Shown here: positions 52,910 to 60,607 of the stretch, in pieces
How the letters are laid out: each line of letters starts with the position of its first letter
Numbering within the stretch: the first letter of the stretch is position 1
Source: JBFMAI01 sp040755725
Lineage (GTDB): Bacteria > Planctomycetota > Phycisphaerae > UBA1845 > Fen-1342
Length of the DNA stretch: 64,000 bases
NCBI GenBank assembly: GCA_040755725.1
Contig: JBFMAI010000027.1
Coordinates: forward strand, 129,351-193,350
Direction of reading: 5' to 3'
Made by a program: the position numbers and the translations under genes
The notes under the pieces: generated by a model
Seen by the model: only the letters and a program-made list of their open reading frames with translations
Told to the model about the DNA's origin: nothing
Database searches by the model: none

Positions 52910-53215
52910 ATGCGCGGGCGCAGGTCAGGGCGGGCCTTGGTCGCGGCGCCCCCGCTGTCGGGGCGCGGCGTGTTCACACCGCAGCAGTGGGAGCACCTGC
53001 GGCGGAAGCTGGACTTGTCCGGCCGGCAACTGGAAATCGTACAGTGCGTTTTCGACGACTGGGTCAGCGGCCGAATCGCGCTGGAACTGGGCATTTCCGA
53101 CCACACAGTCCACACGCACGTCGAACGGCTGTACCGCAAGCTGGGGGTCAACAGCCGCTGCGAGCTGATTGTTCGCGTCGTGGCGGAGTGCTTGAACGAC
53201 GGCAAGCCGACGTGA
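52910..53215 (+). CDS. Stand-alone LuxR-type HTH regulator
   Basis: 101 residues, GAGGAGGGG before the ATG. The C-terminal 60 residues hold a GerE/LuxR HTH: LDLSGRQLEIVQCVFDDWVS, then RIALELGISDHTVHTHVERL, YRKLGVNSRCELIVRV. No receiver domain precedes it, so it is a DNA-binding unit whose signal input must come from elsewhere. It lies upstream of the hydrogenase locus in the same direction and could regulate it. Confidence 0.82.
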   Translation: MRGRRSGRALVAAPPLSGRGVFTPQQWEHLRRKLDLSGRQLEIVQCVFDDWVSGRIALELGISDHTVHTHVERLYRKLGVNSRCELIVRVVAECLNDGKPT

Positions 53216-53573
53216 CGCTTGGACACCCCGGGGCGCAGCGGCCGGGCCATCGGCCGCAGGAACAGAGGCGGGGACGCCCGTGCCGCCACAGGTAGTAGCG
53301 GGGCTCCGCGCCGCCCGTCTGTAGCGGCACGCCCCAGCGAGTTGCCTTGGGCGACCGGGCTCCGCACCGGCCGTAGGCTCGACAACAGGTCGGACTTGCG
53401 CCTGCCGAACCCGACCGCGCGGCTGGTACGTTGCAAACAGGCGCGTGGTGGTGAGCTGCGCGTTTCGCCCCGGGATTGCCGCGGCGGTGCGCCAGAATCC
53501 ACAGCGTCCGTGCCTCCGCGGCCAAGTCGCTCTGCCAAGACGCGAGTTCGTGTGGTATAAGGGCCGTGGCGAA
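53216..53573. other. Gene-free stretch with repeat DNA upstream of the hydrogenase operon
   Basis: GGGGACGCCCGTGCCGC and GTAGCGGCACGCCCC words occur around 53265-53335 as palindromic repeat material. A possible -10 (TATAAG, 53556-53561) lies near the right end. No gene is supported here. Confidence 0.5.
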
Positions 53574-53589
53574 TGGCCTGTGGTTTGCA
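53574..53589 (+). promoter_or_regulatory. Sigma-54-like -24/-12 promoter for the hyp-hox operon
   Basis: TGGCCTGTGGTTTGCA keeps the invariant GG and GC pairs ten bases apart with the TTGCA element; it differs from the consensus TGGCACG-N4-TTGCA only at two inner bases. It ends 79 bp before hypC's ATG. hyp operons in enterobacteria use sigma-54, which makes this plausible. Confidence 0.5.
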
Positions 53590-53667
53590 GCGTGCGGCCC
53601 GGGCCGTTTGAGCACGCGCGACCTCCGCGAGCTACGAGCCGGGCACGCGGCGACGGGAGCGATTCCA

Positions 53668-53931
53668 ATGTGTCTGGCCGTCCCGGCGAAAATCATTGAG
53701 TGTGATGGCAACCAGGCCGTTGCCGACCTTCAGGGTAATACGCTGCGAATCAGCACGACGCTTACGCCGGACGTGACCCCCGGCGATTGGGTGCTGATTC
53801 ACGCGGGTTTCTCGATCACGAAACTCGCCGAGGCCGAGGCGCGGCAGACGTGGGACTACTTGCGGCTGGCCCTCGGAGGTGATGCCGAGGGGGTGTTGGG
53901 AGTGGAGCCGGATGGGGGGGCGTCGCCGTGA
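53668..53931 (+). CDS. hypC: [NiFe]-hydrogenase maturation chaperone HypC
   Basis: 87 residues. HypC carries the Fe(CN)2CO precursor with HypD and delivers it to the large subunit. The essential N-terminal MCLAVPAKI (Cys2, exposed after Met removal) is intact, followed by ADLQGNTLRISTTLTPDVTPGDWVLIHAGF. ATG 53668 with GGGAG nearby. Its stop overlaps the start of hypD by four bases (GTGA). Confidence 0.96.
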   Translation: MCLAVPAKIIECDGNQAVADLQGNTLRISTTLTPDVTPGDWVLIHAGFSITKLAEAEARQTWDYLRLALGGDAEGVLGVEPDGGASP

Positions 53932-55073
53932 GAGACCGTGTTGGGCCACTGGTGGACGAGCTGCGCGAGGTTTGTCGGCAAGTCGCGCGGCGCGTACAAC
54001 TTATGGAAGTCTGCGGGACGCACACCGTAGCGGTGTTCCGCAGCGGGCTGCGATCGATGCTACCCGAGAATCTGCGGCTCGTGAGCGGTCCCGGTTGCCC
54101 TGTTTGCGTCACGGCGCAGCGGCACATCGATGCGGCGATTGAACTGGCCAGCCGTTCGGACGTGATGCTGGCGACCTACGGCGACATGATGCGTGTGCCG
54201 GGGCGGCTCGGGAGCCTGGAACGGCAACGGGCGCAGGGAGCTACGGTGCGAGTGGTGAATTCCGCGCGGACCGCGCTCGACTTGGCGCGCGAGAATCCCG
54301 ACCGGCCGGTGGTGTTTCTCGGCGTGGGGTTTGAGACGACCGCTCCGGCGACCGCCGCCACGGTGCTGGAGGCCGACCGCGACAAGATCGAGAACTTCAG
54401 CGTCCTGATGTGTCACAAATTGGTCGTGCCGGCCATGCTGGCCTTGCTGAAAGTCGGGGACGTGCCGCTGGACGGGTTCCTTGCCCCCGGGCACGTGAGC
54501 GTGATTATCGGGGCGGCCGCCTACCGGCCGATCGCGGACGAGCACCGCCGACCGATCGTGGTGGCGGGGTTTGAGCCGGAGCAGATCGTCCGTGGTCTGC
54601 TCAGTTTGGTGCGACAGGTCGCCGAGGGGCGGGCCGCAGTGGAGAATGTCTACGCGGCGGTCGTCACCGATGACGGTAATCGGGTCGCTCTGGACCTGCT
54701 CGACCGTGTTTTCGTTCCGGCGGACACGCCCTGGCGGGCGCTCGGCGTAATCCCCGGCAGCGGGCTGGAACTGGCTCCGAAGTATCAGCGGTTCGATGCG
54801 TTGCGGCGGTTTGAAATCGAGGTAGGCGAGGACGAAGACCACCCGCAGTGCCGCTGCGGCGAGGTCATCACCGGGAGAGTGGAGCCGGCGGAGTGCCCGG
54901 CGTTCGGCCAGCGTTGCACGCCCATAGACCCCATCGGGCCCTGCATGGTGAGCAGCGAAGGGACGTGTGCGGCGTGGTACAAGTATGGTCAAGGCGTCGA
55001 GGGGCGGAGGGGCCAAGGGGGCAAGGGGCGACGTTCGGGGGCGGGCGAGCAGGCTGCCGGGGGGCGACGGTGA
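53928..55073 (+). CDS. hypD: [NiFe]-hydrogenase Fe-cyanide-CO assembly protein HypD
   Basis: 381 residues, GTG start. With HypC it builds the Fe(CN)2CO unit on a [4Fe-4S] protein. Motifs: LMEVCGTHTVAVFR, SGPGCPVCVTAQRHID, GFETTAPATA, the Fe-S cysteines near CRCGEVITGR, and PIGPCMVSSEGTCAAWY. The last 25 residues (EGRRGQGGKGRRSGAGE) exceed family length and come from GGGGCAAGGGG-type simple repeat DNA. Its stop overlaps hypE (GTGA). Confidence 0.95.
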   Translation: MRDRVGPLVDELREVCRQVARRVQLMEVCGTHTVAVFRSGLRSMLPENLRLVSGPGCPVCVTAQRHIDAAIELASRSDVMLATYGDMMRVPGRLGSLERQRAQGATVRVVNSARTALDLARENPDRPVVFLGVGFETTAPATAATVLEADRDKIENFSVLMCHKLVVPAMLALLKVGDVPLDGFLAPGHVSVIIGAAAYRPIADEHRRPIVVAGFEPEQIVRGLLSLVRQVAEGRAAVENVYAAVVTDDGNRVALDLLDRVFVPADTPWRALGVIPGSGLELAPKYQRFDALRRFEIEVGEDEDHPQCRCGEVITGRVEPAECPAFGQRCTPIDPIGPCMVSSEGTCAAWYKYGQGVEGRRGQGGKGRRSGAGEQAAGGRR

Positions 55074-56116
55074 CGCCGGCACGAAGCCACGAACGGGTGG
55101 TCATCGCCCACGGCGGCGGCGGGGAGCTGATGGGGCGGCTGATACGGGACCACCTGCTGCCGCCGCTACGGAATGATGCGCTCGCCCGACTGACGGACGG
55201 GGCCGTGCTGCCGTGGGCCGGCGGCGAGCTGGTGTTCACGACGGATTCATATGTTGTGACGCCGCTGGAGTTCCCCGGCGGCGACATCGGCCGACTGGCG
55301 GTGGCGGGGACGGTCAACGATCTGGCGGTCATGGGGGCCGAGCCGATCGCGCTGAGCCTGGGGCTGATCCTTGAAGAGGGCTTGCCGCTGGACGTCCTTG
55401 ATCGGATCGTGGCGTCGATCGCGGCGACGGCCCATGAGGCGGGCGTCGCCATCGTCACCGGGGACACGAAAGTGATCGAGCGGCGGTCGACGGCCCCGGC
55501 GGAGGGAATTGTGCGGGAAGGGCTGTTCATCAACACCGCCGGTGTGGGGCGGCTGCGACGCGGCGTTTGCCTGGGGGTTGAGCGGGTGCAGGCCGGTGAT
55601 GTTATTCTTGTCAACGGTCCCATCGCCGAGCACGGCCTGGCGGTCATGTCGGTGCGGAACGGGCTCGAGTTCGCCTCGCGGTTGCGGAGTGATGCGGCGC
55701 CGCTGCACGGGCTCATCGCGGACGTGCTGGCCGTCGGGGCCGGCGTGAAGTTCCTGCGCGACGCCACGCGCGGGGGCATCGCCGGCGTCCTGGCCGACCT
55801 GTCTGAGGGTAGCGGCCGGAGCATCGAAATCGACGAAGAGAGCGTTCCGCTGACACCGACCGCCCGCCACGCAGCCGAGATGCTCGGCCTCGACCCGCTC
55901 ACGGTCGCAAACGAGGGCAAGGTAGTGATGGTCGTGGAAGCCGATGACGCTGAGCGCGTTGTCGCGGCCTGTCGCGCCCACGCGCTGGGCCGGTCCGCCG
56001 TGGCTATCGGGTGCGTGCTGGACACGAAGCCGCCGCTGGTCGAGCTGGTGACGCGCGTCGGCGGGCGGCGGATTGTGCAGCGGCCGTACGGCGAGGAGCT
56101 GCCGCGGATTTGTTAG
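55070..56116 (+). CDS. hypE: [NiFe]-hydrogenase maturation protein HypE
   Basis: 348 residues, GTG at 55070. Dehydrates the C-terminal S-carboxamide to thiocyanate, giving the cyanide ligands. AIR synthase-like fold: HGGGGELMGRLI, FTTDSYVVTPLEFPGGDIG, KFLRDATRGGIAGVL. The C-terminus ends PRIC, with the required terminal cysteine. Length is normal. It is a HypE rather than SelD: the terminal cysteine and operon context decide. Confidence 0.96.
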   Translation: MTPARSHERVVIAHGGGGELMGRLIRDHLLPPLRNDALARLTDGAVLPWAGGELVFTTDSYVVTPLEFPGGDIGRLAVAGTVNDLAVMGAEPIALSLGLILEEGLPLDVLDRIVASIAATAHEAGVAIVTGDTKVIERRSTAPAEGIVREGLFINTAGVGRLRRGVCLGVERVQAGDVILVNGPIAEHGLAVMSVRNGLEFASRLRSDAAPLHGLIADVLAVGAGVKFLRDATRGGIAGVLADLSEGSGRSIEIDEESVPLTPTARHAAEMLGLDPLTVANEGKVVMVVEADDAERVVAACRAHALGRSAVAIGCVLDTKPPLVELVTRVGGRRIVQRPYGEELPRIC

Positions 56117-56127
56117 GGCCGCTCGCC

Positions 56128-56187
56128 GAGCCCGCCGCGCGAGTGGCGGGCGGCTTGGCCCCGCACTGGCGTGCGGGGTTCTGCTTG
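56128..56187 (+). repeat. Dispersed two-hairpin repeat, family A, copy 5 (inside the hyp operon)
   Basis: CCCGCCGCGCGAGTGGCGGG, then GCTTGG, then CCCCGCACTGGCGTGCGGGG, then TTCTG. It fills most of the hypE-hypA gap and would be transcribed in the operon. Confidence 0.75.
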
Positions 56188-56214
56188 GTGCTCTTGGTGT
56201 GAGTGCTCGCAACG

Positions 56215-56577
56215 ATGCACGAGATGGCGATTGCCGGTGCGTTGGTCGACCAGGTGCTGCGGGTGGCCCGGGAGCACAACGCCGAGCGCGTGCGCGAGGT
56301 GGTGGTGGTCTGCGGCGTCATGCAGCAGGTCGTCCCGGAGGCCTTGGAATTGGCGTTTGTCGCGGCCACGGCCGGGACAGCGGCCGAGGGGGCCACGCTA
56401 CGAATCGAGGCGCAGGGAGTGCTAGCCCGCTGTCGGGAATGCGGTTTGCAGTACGAAGCGGCGGTGGACAACTACGGCTGCCCGGCCTGCGGGGCGGCCA
56501 ATGCGGAGCTGCTCCGCGGGCAGAACATCATACTGCAAGCCGTCGTGTGTGACGTGAAGGATGAGGCGGCGGCATGA
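56215..56577 (+). CDS. hypA: Nickel-delivery metallochaperone HypA
   Basis: 120 residues from ATG 56215, so that it starts MHEMAI, the nickel-binding N-terminus with His2. Zinc is held by CRECG and CPACG near residues 73-95. HypA passes Ni to the large subunit with HypB. A longer start at 56203 is excluded because His2 must be next to the start Met. Its stop overlaps hypB's start (ATGA). Confidence 0.95.
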   Translation: MHEMAIAGALVDQVLRVAREHNAERVREVVVVCGVMQQVVPEALELAFVAATAGTAAEGATLRIEAQGVLARCRECGLQYEAAVDNYGCPACGAANAELLRGQNIILQAVVCDVKDEAAA

Positions 56578-57248
56578 AGATAAACGTGGTCGAGAGCGTC
56601 CTGAAGGCGAACGACGCCGTCGCGGCGGCCAACCGGCAGCGACTGGACGCGGCGGGCGCGCTGGCGCTGAACGTCATGAGCGCGCCCGGCAGCGGCAAGA
56701 CCACGCTGTTGGAGAAGACGATCCCGGTGTTGGGCGCCAGTCGGTGCGCGGTGCTCGTGGGCGACCTGCAAACGACGCGGGATGCCGAGCGGCTCGGCGG
56801 GACGGGGTCCGCGGTCACGCAGATCAACACCGGGTCCGGCTGCCACCTGTCGGCGACGCAGGTGGCGGCGGGGTTGGACAGTTTAGACCTAAGGGGTATC
56901 GATTTCCTCTTCATCGAGAATGTAGGGAACATGGTGTGCCCGGCGGGGGTCGACCTGGGCGAGCATCGGCGGGTCGTGCTGCTGAGTGTGCCGGAGGGGG
57001 ACGACAAGGTGGCGAAGTATCCGACGTTGTTTCAGCCCGCCGATGTGATTCTGTTGACGAAAGTGGACCTGCTGGGCGTGCTTGACTACCAGCGGCGAAA
57101 AGTGTACGAAGACCTCTCTAGGATTAACTCCCGAGCTCCGCTGATCGAGCTCTCCCCCGCATCAGGCCAAGGTATGGACCAATGGCTGGGCTGGCTCAAG
57201 CGGCAGCGCGACGAGCGAGCCGGCCAGTCGGCCCGGGAGTCTGTGTAG
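56574..57248 (+). CDS. hypB: Hydrogenase nickel-incorporation GTPase HypB
   Basis: 224 residues. GTPase that helps load nickel. P-loop SAPGSGKTTLLEK at about 36-48, later FIENVGNMVCPAGVDLG, DVILLTKVDLLGV (G4-like) and a C-terminal base-recognition region. No histidine-rich N-terminal nickel store is present (MKINVVESVLKANDA), so nickel storage must be done by another protein. Confidence 0.95.
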   Translation: MKINVVESVLKANDAVAAANRQRLDAAGALALNVMSAPGSGKTTLLEKTIPVLGASRCAVLVGDLQTTRDAERLGGTGSAVTQINTGSGCHLSATQVAAGLDSLDLRGIDFLFIENVGNMVCPAGVDLGEHRRVVLLSVPEGDDKVAKYPTLFQPADVILLTKVDLLGVLDYQRRKVYEDLSRINSRAPLIELSPASGQGMDQWLGWLKRQRDERAGQSARESV

Positions 57249-57304
57249 ATGAGCCGCCGGGCGGTCCGACTGCCGCTGCGTTACGCCGGTAACTGAGGAT
57301 AGTT

Positions 57305-59122
57305 ATGAGCGACAACCTCGAAGGAACGATCAAGGAAGTCTGTCGGGCCGCCGGCAAGGACCGCACGCGCCTGATGGACGTGGTCCGCGTGGTCCAGGAG
57401 AAGCTCGGGTGTGTGTCGGGCCGGGCGATGGACCTGATCGCCCGCGAGATGGGCGTACACCGCGTGGAGGTCCAGAGCGTGGTCTCGTTCTATGCATTCC
57501 TCTCGGAGGAGCCGAAGGGCCGCATCGTCATCCGCCTGTGCAACGACATCGTCGACCAGATGTACGGCATGGACCGGGTGGCCCGTGCGTTTGAGGAAGA
57601 GCTCGGGATCAGCGTTGGCCAGACGACGCCGGACGGCAAGATCACGCTGGAATACACGCCGTGCATCGGCATGTGCGACCAGGCGCCGGCGGCGCTCGTG
57701 AATGATGTCGTGGTGCCCGAGTTGTCCAGCGACCGGGCCCGCGAAGTGGCGCGGGAGCTCAAGTCGCATCTTGACCCGCGCCGGCTGATTCGGCGGTTAG
57801 GCGACGGCAACAACGCCCACGCGCTGATCAACGCGATGGTGGTCAACAATCTGCGGCTGCCGGGGCCGATCGTGTTTAGCGCGGTCAATCGCGGGGAGGC
57901 CCTGCGCAAGGCGCTGTCGATGACGCCCGCGGAGGTGATCCGGGTGGTGAAGACGTCGCGGCTGCGGGGCCGTGGCGGGGCGGGGTTCCCGACGGGGATG
58001 AAGTGGGAATTCGCCCGCGGGGCCCCGGGCACGAAGCGCTGCGTGATTTGCAACGCCGACGAGGGCGAACCGGGGACGTTCAAGGACCGCGTGCTGCTCA
58101 CCGAGCGGCCGGACCGCGTCTTCGCGGGCATGACCATCGCCGGCTATGCGATCGGCGCCGACGAGGGCATCCTGTACCTGCGGGCCGAGTACGCGTACCT
58201 GCGGCGGTTCCTGGAGGACGTGCTCCAGAAGCGGCGGGAGGAGAACCTGCTCGGTCGCCGCGTGTGCGGCAAGGCCGACTTCGACTTCGATATCCGTATT
58301 CAGATGGGCGCCGGGGCCTATGTGTGCGGTGAAGAGACGGCGCTGATCAGCTCGTGCGAGGGGTGGCGCGGCGACCCGAAGAACCGGCCGCCATTCCCGG
58401 CCCAGAAGGGGTATCTTGACCGCCCGACGGTGGTGAACAACGTCGAGACGCTGTGCTGCGTGACGAAGATTCTGGAAGAGGGGGCGGCGGCGTTCAGCGA
58501 GCACGGGTCGTCCGGCAGCACGGGCACCAAGCTGCTCAGCATTTCGGGCGATTGCACGCGACCCGGCGTGTACGAGGTGGAGTTTGGCATCAAGCTGGGC
58601 GAGGTGCTGAAGCTGGCCGGCGCCGACGATCCGATCGCGGTGCAGGTGGGCGGGCCGAGCGGGCAGCTCGTGTCGCCGGCGGAGTTCAACCGGACGATTT
58701 GCTACGACGACCTGGCCACGGGCGGGGCGATCGTAGTGTTTGGGGCCGGGCGTGACCTGCTGCACGTGGTCGAGAGCTACCTGGATTTCTTCATCGAGGA
58801 GAGCTGCGGGTATTGCACCCCGTGCCGCGTCGGCAACGTCCTGCTAAAGGAGCGGGTGGCGCGGATTCGCGCCGGGCAGGGGCAGCCGAAGGACCTGGAG
58901 TACCTCCAGGACCTCGGGCAGACGATCAAAATCATGAGCCGGTGCGGGCTGGGGCAGACCTCCGCCAACCCGGTGTTGACGACGTTGAAGAACTTCCGTT
59001 CGGCGTACGAGCGGCTGGTGAAGGAGACGCCGGACGGATTGCAGCCGGCGTTTGACCTGGCGGCGGCGGTGCGGGACGCCGAGCGGGTGACGGGGCGTGC
59101 GTCGGCGCACGTACACGGGTAA
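57305..59122 (+). CDS. hoxF: Bidirectional hydrogenase diaphorase subunit HoxF (NuoE-NuoF fusion)
   Basis: 605 residues. The N-terminal 165 residues are NuoE/thioredoxin-like; residues 190-605 are NuoF-like and bind NAD, FMN and a [4Fe-4S] cluster. RGRGGAGFPTGMKW (221-234), CNADEGEPGTFKDR, GAGAYVCGEETALI (335-348) and ESCGYCTPCRVG with C501, C504, C507 and C547 are intact. Oxidises or reduces NAD(P)H with electrons from HoxU. In the NuoE part C79, C120 and C124 are present, but the second ligand position has Asp84 (CNDIVD), so the [2Fe-2S] site may be altered. Fusion means no separate hoxE is needed. Confidence 0.95.
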   Translation: MSDNLEGTIKEVCRAAGKDRTRLMDVVRVVQEKLGCVSGRAMDLIAREMGVHRVEVQSVVSFYAFLSEEPKGRIVIRLCNDIVDQMYGMDRVARAFEEELGISVGQTTPDGKITLEYTPCIGMCDQAPAALVNDVVVPELSSDRAREVARELKSHLDPRRLIRRLGDGNNAHALINAMVVNNLRLPGPIVFSAVNRGEALRKALSMTPAEVIRVVKTSRLRGRGGAGFPTGMKWEFARGAPGTKRCVICNADEGEPGTFKDRVLLTERPDRVFAGMTIAGYAIGADEGILYLRAEYAYLRRFLEDVLQKRREENLLGRRVCGKADFDFDIRIQMGAGAYVCGEETALISSCEGWRGDPKNRPPFPAQKGYLDRPTVVNNVETLCCVTKILEEGAAAFSEHGSSGSTGTKLLSISGDCTRPGVYEVEFGIKLGEVLKLAGADDPIAVQVGGPSGQLVSPAEFNRTICYDDLATGGAIVVFGAGRDLLHVVESYLDFFIEESCGYCTPCRVGNVLLKERVARIRAGQGQPKDLEYLQDLGQTIKIMSRCGLGQTSANPVLTTLKNFRSAYERLVKETPDGLQPAFDLAAAVRDAERVTGRASAHVHG

Positions 59123-59165
59123 CAGCGGCCGGGACGAGCCGGCCCAACCGCAAGGAACAGGCGAG

Positions 59166-59882
59166 ATGAGCGCAACAGTGGACTTCATCATCGACGGCAA
59201 GGAGATCCAGGGCCGGCCGGGCCAGACGATCCTCGAAGCCGCGCAACAGGCCGGGGTGTACATCCCGCGGCTGTGCTACATGAAGGGGCTCGTGCCACAC
59301 GGCAGTTGCCGGGTGTGTACGGTGCTGGTGAACGGGCGGCCGCAGGCGAGCTGCTGCCAGCCGATCGCCCCGGGGATGGTGATCGAGAGCAACACGGAGA
59401 AGGTGAACGCCATGCGGCGGAACCTGATCGAGATGCTCTTCGTCGAGGGCAACCACTTCTGCATGTTCTGCGAGAAGAGCGGGAACTGCGAGCTTCAGGC
59501 GCTGGCGTACCGGTTCGGGATCGCGGCGCCGAAGTACCCGTACCTGTTCCCGAAGCGGGACGTGGACGCGAGCCACCCCGACATCTTCATCGACCGCAAC
59601 CGGTGCATCTTGTGTGGGCGGTGCGTGCGGGCCAGCCGCGACGTGGACGGCAAGCACGTGTTCGAGTTCGTCGGCCGCGGGCCGCACAAGCGCGTGGCGG
59701 TCAACGCCGAGGCGCACCTGGTGGACACGAAGGCCGACGTGCGGGACAAGGCGGTGGAGGCGTGCCCGGTGGGGGCGATCCTGAAGAAGCGCGTGGGGTA
59801 CGCGGTGCCGGTCGGCCAGCGGTTGTACGATCACAAGCCCATTGGGTCGGACGTCGAGACTCCGGCGCCGGCGAGTAAGTGA
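59166..59882 (+). CDS. hoxU: Bidirectional hydrogenase diaphorase electron-transfer subunit HoxU
   Basis: 238 residues from ATG 59166, close to HoxU length. N-terminal [2Fe-2S] ferredoxin fold with C37, C48, C51 and C63/C64 (RLCYMKGLVPHGSCRVC). A His-Cys3 [4Fe-4S] site follows in NHFCMFCEKSGNCE, and one cluster in CILCGRCVRA with C200-PVGAI. It relays electrons between HoxF and HoxY. The second ferredoxin-like [4Fe-4S] set found in NuoG-type proteins is absent, as expected for HoxU. An upstream start at 59097 is rejected. Confidence 0.95.
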   Translation: MSATVDFIIDGKEIQGRPGQTILEAAQQAGVYIPRLCYMKGLVPHGSCRVCTVLVNGRPQASCCQPIAPGMVIESNTEKVNAMRRNLIEMLFVEGNHFCMFCEKSGNCELQALAYRFGIAAPKYPYLFPKRDVDASHPDIFIDRNRCILCGRCVRASRDVDGKHVFEFVGRGPHKRVAVNAEAHLVDTKADVRDKAVEACPVGAILKKRVGYAVPVGQRLYDHKPIGSDVETPAPASK

Positions 59883-59893
59883 GGAAACCCACG

Positions 59894-60439
59894 ATGGCCA
59901 AACCCAAGGTAGCAACAACGTCGCTGGCCGGGTGCTTCGGCTGCCACATGTCCCTGCTGGACATCGACGACCGCATTCTCAAGCTGGTCGAGCTGGTGGA
60001 CTTCGACAAGTCGCCGATCGATGACATCAAGAAGTTCACCGGCCGCTGCGCCGTTGGCCTGATCGAGGGCGGCTGTTGCAACGAGGAGAATGTGGCGGTC
60101 CTGCGCGATTTCCGCCGGCACTGTGACATTTTGGTCTCGGTCGGCGACTGCGCGATCATGGGCGGGATCCCGGCGATGCGGAACACGATCCCGCTGCGGG
60201 AGTGTCTGGAAGAGGCGTACCTGAAGGGGCCGACGGTCCACAACCCCGCCGGCAAGATTCCCGATGATCCGGAGATCCCCCTGCTGCTGAACCAGGTGTA
60301 CCCGTGCCACGAGGTGGTGAAGATCGACTACCACCTGCCGGGTTGCCCGCCGCCGGCCGACACGTTGTGGCAGGCCCTGGTGGCGTTGCTGGAGAACAAG
60401 CCGCTGGAGTTGCCGTACGAGCTGGTGAAATATGACTAG
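59894..60439 (+). CDS. hoxY: [NiFe]-hydrogenase small subunit HoxY
   Basis: 181 residues from ATG 59894. Carries the proximal [4Fe-4S] cluster that passes electrons to and from the NiFe site. The starting TSLAGCFGCHMSLLDID has C14 and C17; IEGGCCNEEN, VGDCAIMGGIPAMRN and LPGCPPPADTLWQ complete the cluster region. No Tat signal, as expected for a cytoplasmic group 3 enzyme. It follows hoxU by 11 bp. Confidence 0.95.
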   Translation: MAKPKVATTSLAGCFGCHMSLLDIDDRILKLVELVDFDKSPIDDIKKFTGRCAVGLIEGGCCNEENVAVLRDFRRHCDILVSVGDCAIMGGIPAMRNTIPLRECLEEAYLKGPTVHNPAGKIPDDPEIPLLLNQVYPCHEVVKIDYHLPGCPPPADTLWQALVALLENKPLELPYELVKYD

Positions 60440-60472
60440 TCGCGCTGCGCAGCGCGCCGCTTCGGGAGTGTG

Positions 60473-60595
60473 AAGTGCAAAGGGCAGGGTGCAAAGTGCC
60501 TGGCGCGGGGCCGTGCGGCCGGAGCGTACGTCGTCGCCGGACGACGCTTGTCACTTGTGCCTTGGCGCTTGTCACTGCGAACGTCTGACCGTCTT
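60473..60595. repeat. Word repeats before hoxH
   Basis: GTGCAAAGGGCAGGGTGCAA (60475 on) and GTCACTTGTGCCTTGGCGCT (60549 on) are low-complexity reiterated words. The hoxH leader ends CTGACCGTCTTGGAGAT, nearly repeated before the protease gene. Confidence 0.5.
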
Positions 60596-60607
60596 GGAGA
60601 TACACGC

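Noticed and set aside
55070..56116. HypE-like gene as SelD supporting the selenoprotein
   Set aside because: It ends in PRIC and lies between hypD and hypA, so it is HypE.
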